NCBI RefSeq assembly: GCF_003286085.1
Contig: NW_020825288.1
Span: 496,001 to 560,000 of the forward strand
Length of the DNA stretch: 64,000 bases
Direction: 5' to 3'
DNA from: Drosophila persimilis
Lineage: Eukaryota; Arthropoda; Insecta; Diptera; Drosophilidae
Shown: piece by piece, positions 40,001 to 49,800 of the stretch
Layout: every line of letters starts with the position of its first letter
Position numbering within the stretch: position 1 is the stretch's first letter
Translations under genes and position numbers: made by a program
The notes under the pieces: model-generated
Database searches by the model: none
The model's input: the letters and a program-made list of their open reading frames with translations, nothing else
Told to the model about the DNA's origin: nothing

Positions 40001-42256
40001 GTTTAAGGTTGTATCTTGAATTATTCTTTCAGCAGCAATTTCTTACTTCGATCGGAGGTACTTGATCCCTCTGGACTCTTTCGGGCTCTTTCTCCTTTTC
40101 TACCAACCGGTTCGGTAGGTTTAGCCGGGGGCTACGCCTGTCACTCCTCGATGGTCGGCCAAAGATTTATGGTGAGAACGGTAAACAGGAGACCGAAGAA
40201 AGCAGAGAAAGTGCAGAGCAGAGCAGACGAGTGCGAGACAAAGGAACTGCCCGGACATAAATCATATCTCGGCGGCAGGCGGCGAATGTCCTGCGGCACT
40301 CGCGACTGCCACTTCAAGCCAGAACCGGTTCGGTGCCGTTCGCTGTGGTTCAGGATCCTAACACAGACAGACTTCCGACAGAGAATTGGGAAAGGGAACT
40401 CCGACTGCATTCATTTTCCATTTCCCATTTCCATGCCACATCTCATGGAACGCCCATTGTCCTGGCGATTGCCTGTCGGCCGTTTCAAATTTGTCAACTA
40501 GCAGGGAACAAATGTCAGCGAGATAAGCGTGGAGGAACTTTTATCAGAATGATATTCGGATTCAGTTCAGGATAAATCACTCGCACGTCTCTGACCGGAA
40601 TATTTCACAGCAAAATTGGCTCGTTCCCTCCTCCAACCCCATCCCTTATGAAAACATACGCAAAAAATGCAATAAAAATCATCGGCCAATCCGCCCAGAG
40701 CCATGAACAAAAGTTTCCATCCGTTAGCCAAGATTGATAGTGGCCTAGTGGTCATGGTCCATTTTTATGCCGGACAAGCTCTACCCTCACTCCCATCCTC
40801 CTCCGTCTTCCCACAGTTCTGGTCAATCAAACGAATTGCGCTTAATATTTGCGCCGCTTATCAAAAAATTTGCGACCCATTGTCGGATTGATGCAATTTT
40901 AAACCCGATTCGGGTCAGGACATCTGTTCAAATATTAGCTTATAAAATTGTTTAAAATGCGACCCAGCAGAGCATCCACTATGGACACGCTCGCCTGCTA
41001 GCCATCCCGAATAGGACATACAGGGAACCATCATCACCGCCTTTTGACAGTTGCCACAATTTATCATAATTCAATGCATGCCATGTCCTGTCAATCACGG
41101 AAATCGACAGCGGCATCGAAAGGGTGAAGTCGAACACACATTAGCCCCGGGCGCAGCCCCTCGACCCAGGATAGAGCTGGAGAGAAAGGGAATTGGGGTG
41201 GACTGAGGCCAGGGACGACATTTTTACAAGTGACTTATGAATTATTCCTTGTACTTGCCCCTGTCCATGTCCATCTCCATCTCAGGCTCCGTCTCGCTCG
41301 ACTCACTTGGCTCTTTATGGTTGGCTTTTTGTGTTTTCAAATCAGATTAAGCCAGATGGGAGATGGGGATGGAGGAGTACATGAAAGGGTCAATATTGTG
41401 GAAGGAGTGGAAGACCGAGACGTTTATCAAACGGAATATGCGATGCTAGCAGACCATTAGACATTGGCCAGCCCCTGATGGACAGGCGGGACGTGATCCC
41501 AGACACGGCTCATCACGTGCATTGTCAGGGGACATAAAAGGGTTAATCGTATAACATTTTCATAGAAAGCTTTATTCGTAGAAAGCAGCTATTTAGCTGG
41601 TGGCAATGTGATCCACAAGTATCTGTGGATGGAATTTCATTTCAATACTGCTTTGCAACTGTCAAAGCTGGCTGATGGGAAAATAGGTACGATTCGACTT
41701 GCCTTCCGCCTTCGATTTGAATGTTCCCATTCCCATGATCATGGGATCTGGCCCTGTTAGGCTATTACTGGGCTGAACAGCGGCCGATCTTTGTGCTATG
41801 AAACTTGCTTGCAGCAGAACATTTTCGTATGCCTACGAGATGGGGTCAGGTCAACCGCTGATTTATACCCAATATAACCATTATTAAAAAAGAAACTCGA
41901 AATCTTGTGTATTGTTTATTTTATTATAGCTTGCTGGTCTAATTGACAGAAAAATATAGAGATATTTATTTAATGTATCGTATGAGTTTTGCATGATGGC
42001 TTATATAAAATGATCCCTCCCTGCGCGTGTCACTTATATCTAGGCGAATCTCGGCGCTTGCATAATGCTGAACTCCCTACCAGAGCTTTGGACCCTTCCC
42101 AATAGCGATAGGCCATAGCGTAAATGACCACTCATAGAACTGATAATACTCTCCGCTCTCGCACTAGATAGCTTGGGGAGTGGATTGATAAGAACAGAAC
42201 TCTAAGGTTTTTGCTGTGCCCCGTGGATCCGAGGTGAGCCAGAAGGAAACGGGTAA
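37006..42256. other. intergenic, convergent 3' ends of hdc and Fer1HCH
   Basis: No gene recognised. Frames on both strands are short and without domains. Visible items are a GATGG-type imperfect repeat at 37168-37203, repeated GGGAGCCAGGGAACCAG-type units around 39445-39495, a 7-bp hairpin at 41611-41630, and a minus-strand AATAAA at 41571-41576 that could serve a longer Fer1HCH transcript. Confidence 0.6.
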
Positions 42257-42262
42257 TTTATT
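42257..42262 (-). terminator. Fer1HCH: poly(A) signal of Fer1HCH
   Basis: AATAAA on the minus strand, about 222 bases after the Fer1HCH stop codon. A second minus-strand copy at 41571-41576 would give a 3' UTR of about 0.9 kb. Two poly(A) sites would fit the multiple ferritin transcripts known in flies. Confidence 0.65.
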
Positions 42263-42483
42263 GGGAGAATTTAGTGCCAATCAAAGAGAATGAAAGCTGA
42301 AGCTTTAATTTGTGATTTAATGGCGGACACTCTGGGAAGGGTCTCAGCTCGGGTGATAACGAAATAGATAACAGAACACTAGATGGAGTCGATTTGCTGG
42401 CTGATAAGTTTGAAGAGTGACCGGACACCTCCTCCACGGTGGCGGTGGTGTGGGTGGTCCAGAACGGGAACGTGAGAACCATT

Positions 42484-43963
42484 TTACAAGCTCTTGTCGA
42501 ACAAGAACTCTCCGAGTTCGCCGTGGGTGGACATCATCTTCTTGAGGGTAACCAGCTTGCCGGCAAGCTCGCGCTGTCCGTGGAGCTGTTCCTCCAGGTA
42601 CACGCCGGTGAGGTAGTCCACCAGGTGGTAATGGTTGTAGGGCTTGCCCTCGCAGGTCTGGATCAACTTGCGGATGGAGCGGGTGACCTTGGTCTCCAGC
42701 TCGAGAGCATCCTCAAGGGCGGCGGCACCATCCTTCCACTCCTGTTTGGCTACGGTCTGGATAAGGGGTGTGATACATAAGTTTCGGAAACACCCCGCAG
42801 ATACCCTATTATCTGATACTAACCGGCACGGTGATGAGGTTGCTGACGCTGTCGGTGAGCTGGCCACGCATGGAGAGGTACTCAACCAGCTTGGAGCCAT
42901 GCTCGCGCTCCTCCTTGGCGGCCTTGAAGAAGTTCTCAGCGAAGCCTTGGCGGTTGACGGTGTCGCGGGCGAAGTAGGCGGCCATGGCCAGGTACTGGTA
43001 TGAAGCGTTGATCTCCTCCTGGATCTGGTGGCGCATGCCGTTGAGGCAGCCGTCCTTCAAGTCCATCCAGCCCTTGGGGATCTCGGGAACCTCTAGCGAG
43101 CCTGTCAAAGAAAACAATGCGGTCAGGTATCGTCATCGGCTAACAATTCTTATGCTTAATTCACTAAAGACCTTTGCACTCGCCACTCCACTCATCGTTC
43201 TTTACTATTCGATCTTGACCATGGTCATTATTCTGCTTTAGCTTCATCCCTTCGTTCCTTCGCACTGGCGCGAAACTCTTGCTATCTTTCTTGCTTAAGG
43301 CTAAGGGGGAGGTGGATTGGTATTGGTATTGCATAAACCTTTCTAGAACAAGGAGAACGTGTGCAAACTGCAGTGGGCAGTTCTCGCGCTCTGAGAGGCA
43401 ATACCCTCTCTTTGGCGTTGCTGTAGGTTGGTAACGTGCGCAACACTCGCCGCCATAGCAACGGAATTTGTTTTGATGTGGAGCCGTGTGCAAAAGTTTG
43501 CTATCTCCCTCGCACAGCTCTAAGCTGGCGACAGCGGCCGTGTGCAAAATACAGCTGGGCTTGACCCGTTACTCGGTGAAATGAAAGCAAAACTCGCGTA
43601 ATATGGAAATTGATTTTAAAATAATTATCAAATCCACAAACTGGTTTCCATTTCTCCAAAAACGAAACGGAAGCATTTGGCTGAATTAATTTTCATAACA
43701 AATAACAAACTTGTGAAATTACTTGTTTTGCTGGGCTTAAGAGCGAGCACAAAGAGCACAACTAAAGAGCGACTCTCTTAGCGCGCATGCTCTCCCGCTC
43801 TCTTGGCGAGGCCTTTTGGTGTTATTGCGTCGAATTTTATTGTTTTTCCACCGTTCCCCCTTGCTTTTGTTTAAACAAACACAAAATACTCACATTTAAA
43901 GTCTCCGTACGCCTGTTGGGCCACCACGGCCAGCACCAGAAGGCTTGCAATTAATTTCACCAT
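42484..43963 (-). CDS. Fer1HCH: secreted ferritin heavy chain homologue (ferroxidase subunit)
   Basis: Coding exons on the minus strand are 43963-43894, 43101-42824 and 42756-42484: 621 bases, 206 residues, close to the fly family length. Junctions are GT-AG and the frame holds. Residues 1-20 form a signal peptide (MVKLIASLLVLAVVAQQAYG), so the protein enters the secretory pathway. The ferroxidase site of H chains is complete: Glu53, Tyr60, Glu87, Glu88, His91, Glu137 and Gln173, including the KEEREHG and YLEEQ motifs. Cys24, Cys42 and Cys151 may form disulfides. An NAS sequon lies at 55-57. The subunit oxidises Fe(II) for storage and pairs with the Fer2LCH product in a 24-mer. The start is the first ATG of the signal-peptide exon, preceded by CAAAG, as in Fer2LCH. 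The leader carries an IRE. Confidence 0.97.
43102..43893 (-). other. Fer1HCH: Fer1HCH intron 792 nt, after the signal-peptide exon
   Basis: The intron runs on the minus strand from GTGAGT (43893) to TTTGACAG (43102) and splits a TGC codon for Cys24. I see no gene inside. The other coding intron, 42757-42823, is 67 bases. Confidence 0.9.
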
Positions 43964-44067
43964 CTTTGTTCTTCGGTTTTGGGTTCAGGAAAGTCTTTAC
44001 ACGAAATCACAGAACAAATTGTCACGTTGAGTAAACGTTGTATGTGGTAGATGCACGAGAATGAGAA

Positions 44068-44101
44068 TGAAGCGTCTCAATGAGGTTGCCAATGTTAAAT
44101 A
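44068..44101 (-). promoter_or_regulatory. Fer1HCH: candidate downstream Fer1HCH promoter, after the IRE
   Basis: On the minus strand TATTTAA (44101-44095) is followed 33 bases later by TCATTC, an initiator-like match with A at 44068. A transcript starting here would have a leader of about 105 bases to the ATG and would not contain the IRE at 44198-44172. Both motifs are short, so this is tentative. Confidence 0.3.
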
Positions 44102-44171
44102 GGCGCACCCGCACTAGACTTTATCGGAATCTGAAACTGATTATTTGGGTCCGGCTGCTGTCCGTCAAAGT

Positions 44172-44198
44172 GCCTTTACACACACTGGCATAGAAGGC
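44172..44198 (-). promoter_or_regulatory. Fer1HCH: iron-responsive element (IRE) of Fer1HCH
   Basis: On the minus strand the parts are GCCTT, an unpaired C, TATGC, loop CAGTGT, GTGTA, AAGGC. The upper stem has five pairs (one G-U and one U-G), the lower stem five perfect pairs. With the bulged C and the CAGUGN loop this matches the IRE consensus in full. It lies about 208 bases before the Fer1HCH start codon. IRP-1A binding to such an element blocks ferritin H translation when iron is low. In D. melanogaster the IRE is present in only part of the Fer1HCH mRNAs. Confidence 0.93.
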
Positions 44199-44336
44199 GA
44201 CGCCTGCTCGGTTTTTGACTAAATGGGGCTTTACTTTCCAGTACCTTCTTGACTTGACAGAATAATCTGCTCGGCGACGATTTTGCTGCGGTAATGCTTA
44301 TGCTTTGTTCGTTATTGGAAACGTGAATGCGAACTG

Positions 44337-44368
44337 TGAATGCCTGTGGCGTACAAAACACTTTTAAG
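44337..44368 (-). promoter_or_regulatory. Fer1HCH: candidate upstream Fer1HCH promoter
   Basis: On the minus strand CTTAAAAG (44368-44361) resembles a TATA box. About 30 bases downstream TTCACAGTT could be the initiator, with A at 44337. This start would place the IRE about 140 bases into the leader. The call is tentative. Confidence 0.3.
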
Positions 44369-45225
44369 CGCTCCGACCGACGCTCTTTCTCACTCGCCTT
44401 TTGCGTGTGTGTTTGTGTGTGTGTGTATGTGTGTGGGAGAGTGTGCACTCTTATCTATTCAACATGTCGTCGCTGCTTTGTTGCGGCGGCTATTTGTAAT
44501 ACACTGATAATTGAAAATTCTAGATAATTCGGGCACTTAATTTAATACACACGTCCTCAATGTGAAAATTTCTTCTCTGGTCTGACAAATGCAATATGGC
44601 GTCAAATGGCCGCTCTTGATTCAGCGTCAGCTGTTCTTTGTTTTTGTTTTGGTTGTGTTCGAGAAGAACACGTCATGGGTTGCCAGGCGCATGGATTTCT
44701 CGAGTATCGATACTGACTGACAATATAATTCCTACGACTTGTCGCCGGATCAATCAATACTTCGATCGTTATCAGCTAGGGCAACGCGGCAGCAAGTGAC
44801 AGCTGCCAATCCAAGAATTCGCCAAAGATAATTATACGCATACTCTATGTTACATAAATTCTTGGTTTCTCCATATTACGTGGAGATCTTTCTGCTATTT
44901 TCAAAATTGGCTTAAGTCCGTCCCTACTAGTTGATAAAGATCTACGGCACTTGAAACCACCAAGTTTGCACACGCTGACAACCCTGACTAACGCTCCAGT
45001 GCGAGAGAACACATGAGTCACATGGAAAAAACAACAGCAACCACAGCGGAGCGGCCATATTGCCTGAACCATACATATTTGACTGACAACGAAAATCCGA
45101 ACGTGAAGAGAGGCGACTTGGACAACGACGAGTGCAAAACAACAAATACCCATACAGACTCACGCACACTGGCGCACGCTCTCAGCAGCAGTATCGACCG
45201 CATAGAAACGAGGCAAACGCGACGC
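44369..45225. promoter_or_regulatory. shared regulatory region between the divergent ferritin genes
   Basis: About 0.85 kb separates the candidate Fer1HCH promoter from the Fer2LCH TATA box. It contains a TG-rich run (44403-44436), a TATCGATA element (44705-44712), a CAGCTGTT E-box-type motif (44628-44635) and one metal-response core TGCACTC (44444-44450), which is short enough to occur by chance. No gene seen. Confidence 0.5.
44705..44712. promoter_or_regulatory. DRE-type element TATCGATA
   Basis: This is the palindromic 8-mer bound by DREF and by competing factors such as BEAF-32, midway between the two ferritin genes. The same 8-mer occurs at about 26063 in the hdc 3' UTR, so chance occurrence is possible. 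Confidence 0.4.
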
Positions 45226-45231
45226 TATAAA
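45226..45231 (+). promoter_or_regulatory. Fer2LCH: TATA box of Fer2LCH
   Basis: TATAAA on the + strand. Transcription would start near 45256, giving a first non-coding exon to 45323. Confidence 0.65.
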
Positions 45232-45323
45232 CAGCAGTTCCCGATTTGAGTTCCACCAAGCAGCACATAAAGAACCCACAAAGCAGCTGAAAATTGAATT
45301 TGAATTCATTGCGACAATCTAAA

Positions 45324-45625
45324 GTGAGTTTAGTCAATTAGTTTAGTTAGTGTGAGTTCCGTGGGTCTGTCGAGGAGATCCTCAACTTAATCTTGCTCTA
45401 AAATCGAAATTCGAAGCGAAACAGTTATTGCTGGTGACAGTGGTGGTGGTTTTGTTGTAAAAGAGCGAGAGAGAGGTGCATGGAAAATTCAAGAAATTAC
45501 GACGCAAAAACGGAATTTCGAACGAGACAAAACAAAGTCGCCTGAGACTTTTCTATCCGATTTAGATTTTTATCTGTGATATTGTGAAACTGATTCCTAT
45601 AACCCCACCAATTTTCTGCTTTTAG
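45324..45625 (+). other. Fer2LCH: Fer2LCH 5' UTR intron
   Basis: The donor is GTGAGT at 45324 and the acceptor is TTTTCTGCTTTTAG ending at 45625, 13 bases before the start codon. I saw no IRE with a CAGTGN loop and paired stems in this leader, which fits the known regulation of only the H chain by IRE in flies. Confidence 0.75.
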
Positions 45626-45638
45626 TAATTTAACAAAG

Positions 45639-46545
45639 ATGAAACTGCTCGTTGCATTCGCTTTGATTGCCAGCCTCGGCGCTCTGGCCCAGGCAGAGGA
45701 AGAGTATTGCCACAACAGCGTGGTTACCGCCTGCTCTTCGTCGACGTTCTCTGGTGAGTAACAAAAGAGCGCGTGAAAAAGAGAGTGCATGTGAAGAGAA
45801 CCTAACTGATGTGATTGTGTGTTATTTCTCTTGCCTTTGAATTTTATGCAAATAAACAAGCGCTCACGGGCTTTTTCACAGGCGAAAGTAAGCTTAACCT
45901 TACACCCCCTGTCTCCCCTGACACTTCCTCAATGAGACAAATCTTTATATAACTTTTTATTTCCTTCCCCCCTCTTCCGACGCAGGCAACTCGATTTGTA
46001 ATGCCCGCTTCGCCGGCATCGAGCACGTCGAGCCCGAGGTCCAGGCCTACATCAACTCCCAGTTGACCAAGTCCTACGAGTACCTGCTCCTGGCCACCCA
46101 CTTCAACTCGTACCAGAAGAACCGTCCCGGATTCCAAAAGCTGTACCAGGGCCTCTCGGACCGCTCCTTTGACGACAGCATTGCCCTGATCAAGCAGATC
46201 ACCAAGCGCGGTGGTATCGTGGACTTCAACACCCGTCACGAGTCGGCCGCCTCCGTCAGCACCCAGCGTCCCACTCTGGAGGTCGACGAGCTGCACTCCC
46301 TGGCCCTGGCCCTCGACAACGAGAAGCAGCTGGCCACCGGCGCCACCCACATCCACACCCGTGCCATCCACGCCACCGAGCGCGACCCCGAGATGGCTCA
46401 CTACATGGAGGAGGAGTACCTGGGCAAGCAGGCCGATTCCGTGCGCAAGCTTTCCGGCTACGCCAATGATCTCGCCAAGCTGATGAAGGTGCCGGACCCA
46501 TCCCTGTCCATCTACCTGTTCGACGAGTATCTGCAGAAGCAGTAA
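45639..46545 (+). CDS. Fer2LCH: secreted ferritin light chain homologue
   Basis: Coding exons are 45639-45753 and 45986-46545: 675 bases, 224 residues. Residues 1-19 form a signal peptide (MKLLVAFALIASLGALAQA). The mature part starts with a Cys-containing segment (EEEYCHNSVVTAC) and continues with the ferritin four-helix fold: YEYLLLATHFNSYQKNRPGF, DFNTRHES, LEVDELHSLALAL, and YLFDEYLQKQ at the end. The H-chain ferroxidase positions are not kept: the Glu27 equivalent is Gln64, and the helix-B Glu-Glu-His cluster is replaced by SDRSFDD. This is therefore the L-type subunit, supporting mineral nucleation and assembly with Fer1HCH. The ATG is preceded by CAAAG. The gene is divergent from Fer1HCH, which suits co-regulation of partners needed in equal amounts. 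The 232-base coding intron holds a possible in-frame mini-exon. Confidence 0.96.
45861..45887 (+). other. Fer2LCH: possible 27-nt (or 6-nt) in-frame mini-exon of Fer2LCH
   Basis: Inside the 45754-45985 intron a strong donor GTAAGC at 45888 is preceded by two possible acceptors: CAAG ending at 45860, and TTTTTCACAG ending at 45881. Using them would insert 27 bases (ALTGFFTGE, then the split Ser codon) or 6 bases (GCGAAA). Both keep the frame and add no stop. The basic transcript without it already matches the fly family length, so inclusion would be alternative, or the site is inactive. Confidence 0.3.
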
Positions 46546-46652
46546 GAGGCGTTCCCGCTCCACACAATCTACACTCATCTTCCCTACTAAATTCCGCACT
46601 GCGATGCCTTTCGATCACCTTTAAATTGATTTGTTTCCCCCGTTCAATCCGC

Positions 46653-46658
46653 AATAAA
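46653..46658 (+). terminator. Fer2LCH: proximal poly(A) signal of Fer2LCH
   Basis: AATAAA 107 bases after the stop codon. Confidence 0.6.
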
Positions 46659-46860
46659 TCGCAGTGCACAGCAGCAGCAGAAACAACAGCATTATCAGAA
46701 GTAGCCATTCTAATTATTTACACTGGCCTCGTCCGGGGCCCGTGGTTCGCCTTGGTTTTCCTCCATTCAAACTCACACCATGATTGTGATAATGTTATCA
46801 TAAATAAGTTAGCGAAGTTCGCCCAAATGTATCTTTAACATATATATTACCGAGTGAACA

Positions 46861-46866
46861 AATAAA
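46861..46866 (+). terminator. Fer2LCH: distal poly(A) signal of Fer2LCH
   Basis: AATAAA 315 bases after the stop codon, in an A-rich context. Confidence 0.55.
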
Positions 46867-49800
46867 CACAACACAAAATACAATATCAACTTGGAAAACA
46901 GATTATTCGGTCGCTAAGTCAGCATTCTGCGTACTGATAAAATTTGGTCTGGTTGCGACTATTGTGGGGCGTCTCGGATCTCGGATCTTCGCTCTGACAG
47001 CTGCCTCTTGGGGGTTTGTTTTCCCCCGATTGCTGATAGCAACACAGCTGGGGTTGTACTTTGGATACCTCTTTGTGTGTACCCCGAACAATGGAGGAAC
47101 TACTTTGTATGTTCTTTGTACTCGTAAAGATCGCCGAACAATGCATATAATAATTCAATGGACCATATAATTGAGAAACACTATGGAATGGGCAAAGATC
47201 GGTAGAATTTTTTACCGTACTTCTACTGTACAGATGTCTTAGAATGAACCGCATGAACCTTCAGGAGAGTAGTATTTGTAAGGAACGGCTGTCCTTAAAA
47301 AGACAATGATCATTGGGTTCGGTATGATGACTGGAATATGGAATCTGACAACTTTAATCGATAACAGCCAGTGGAAAATCATAGAGACCAGAAAGTAATC
47401 TCTTGAAGAATCACAGAAGCTTAAAGGAGCTTGACTATCTTATCAGTGACAGATAGGTGGGGGCCACGTTTCTTTTCATTGTTTGCGGGATTCCACGTCA
47501 TGTTTGGAGGAAAATTCTCTCCCTCTCTCTCTTTCCAGCTTATCATTTTCTACTGCACACGGCTGGGCCTGGTCGGGTGGACTCCAGTGCAGGGGCAGGG
47601 CCGCCATATTGCCGGACTGCTGACTAAGCCGGAAAGGGACCAGCCTCTGGTGACGACCTCGCTGATGACGATGATTATGATAGAGTGTCACCATGTTACG
47701 TAAGGCTGGTGCCAGAGTTCTCCGGGTTCTCCGTGCCTGAATCTGCATCGCAGTTTCCTTATCTCCTGCCTCCTCGCTGTTGTGAAAATACTCGTACTTT
47801 CGGGGACATACATACATATGTACATATTGGAGCTCATTCCATTTGCCGTATGGAGTCGAGCCACGCATCAGGGTAATTTATCAATTAGCGACGCCCATTC
47901 AATGAGGACTTTGTCTGCCATATCACATCCCGATATGGTCCACTAGCACGTGAAATGAACGTCAATTTGCCATTTAATGCCGTCTATTGCCGCAATAACT
48001 ACTCGAGGAGGTGGGCCGGGGAGGTCAGGAGTCATCAAATCGCAGCCCGAATCCGTGTAATAACTGCGTGCTCTGATGTAATTAGAATATGACAGCCATA
48101 AGAGGAACTAAAACTCCATTTGGGATCATAACAGTTAGGACCGAATGAGATTGAGCTGGATGGTGGGTTCTGGTGGTGGTCCAGGGCGGGGCATTGTCTC
48201 CGAGTGCGTGCAATGGTCATTAAATAATAATCCACTTAATATTAATTGCCCTGATTTGCGGATAGATGCTGGCGGACCGTCGACTCGTAAGGAGGGTTCC
48301 ATAATTGCGGTCATTTGTGGTGCATTTGGCCAGGATTTTACTTTCTCTAAATGTAATTGTTTATGCCATAAGCCATCACAAATTACGTGGCTCGGAAACC
48401 GTTTCCGGAGCAATCCCCACATGGTGCAGGTTGAGTCGAGGCCATAAAAAGGTGTCTTTACCCCAAAAATTTCTATTAATTTATGCATTTTAATAACGCG
48501 TCGAGCAATTACAAAGGGTTGAGGTTGTCGGAGGTTGAACGGAGGCTGCAAACTATTTTCAGGGGCCAGATGTTGTCAAAGGATTCGGCTGCCAGACAAT
48601 ATGAGTATGAATATGGATATGAATATGAAGCCCATCTGCGTGCGGGATGTGTTCGAGTGTGTCCTGGACATGCGGGACACACATAATATGTATGCAAAAT
48701 AGCAATTTAATTTCGTTTTATTGCAATGCCATTTGCAGCCACTGAGAGGCAGCTGCGCCGACAGCTTCCGGCTCCCCATAAATAATCCTTGCCGTCTCCT
48801 TCCTCTGCCGCACTCGCTTGTAGTCTTCTCGCACCTCTCCCCCGGCATACTCCTTTAGCATGTGAAATTTTAATGAAAAGTCTTCTCCAGCCATTGTTTG
48901 GGCCACGTTTCCAGTGGGAACTCAGACAGGCCAAGCATAAAGCCATATTATCCGCCATTTTTCATTAACAAATATTTGGAAATAATGAAAATATTTAAAA
49001 TTATTGCAAGAGAATCTTCATCGATGAACACGTTTCAGCCAAAGTTCAGAAAACGAAGAGTTGGGAACGTATGCTACATGTTAGGTTGATGATTTAATGC
49101 AGGAAATTGTGGAAATAGTACTACATATATCCATAAAGGGCAATGGAGTCGGTAATTCTCTATTTGAACTTCATTATATATTTTACTCGAGAACCCATCT
49201 CATCCCTGTCGCCATCCCTCCCTTGAGGTTCCCATCCAGCCCAATATACCTGATGCGAACAACAGCAGATTGTGCCTAGTAGAGCGATTTGTATAAGGAA
49301 GAGTTGACTTGAGGGAAGATTTCAAGTGAAATCGATAGCTCCCCGAGCAATTTGTGCATGCATAGGAGGCAAATTACCTCTGGGATTGCTCGATTAGCCG
49401 GGCAATCAAATCGGTAATAGGTACGGGGCTTGCACATATTTAAAGACAGATGATTGACTAATGGATCTGCTCCATGTGGCGCGATAAGCGACTCGACTCG
49501 GCGATAAGCGAGCGAATCTCTCTGGCTCTCTTTCTTTGTTGTTTTTCCCCGTTTTGATATAATGAAATTTTTGCACAATTTTGCCAAGGCTTGAACAGAG
49601 AACAGAACAGGGTAGCGGTGGAGGTGGAGGTAGAGGTAGGGGGGCACGGGCAACCTGATCCCGATCCACCCCATGGGGTGGTTTGTGGGTTGGTTCTTCA
49701 GCTGCTCGGAGGCACTGAATTTGCATGTTTGAATTGAAATTCCTTTTTCAAGGTCAGTAGGTAAAAACAAGTTGCAAAAAAGTTCGCAAAGGGAAAGCAA

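Noticed and set aside
44500..44520. Second CAGTGT loop on the minus strand near 44505
   Set aside because: Flanking bases pair for only two steps and there is no bulged C, so it is not an IRE.
45844..46599. 251-codon minus-strand frame
   Set aside because: It is the antisense shadow of the Fer2LCH last exon, caused by its strong third-position GC bias.
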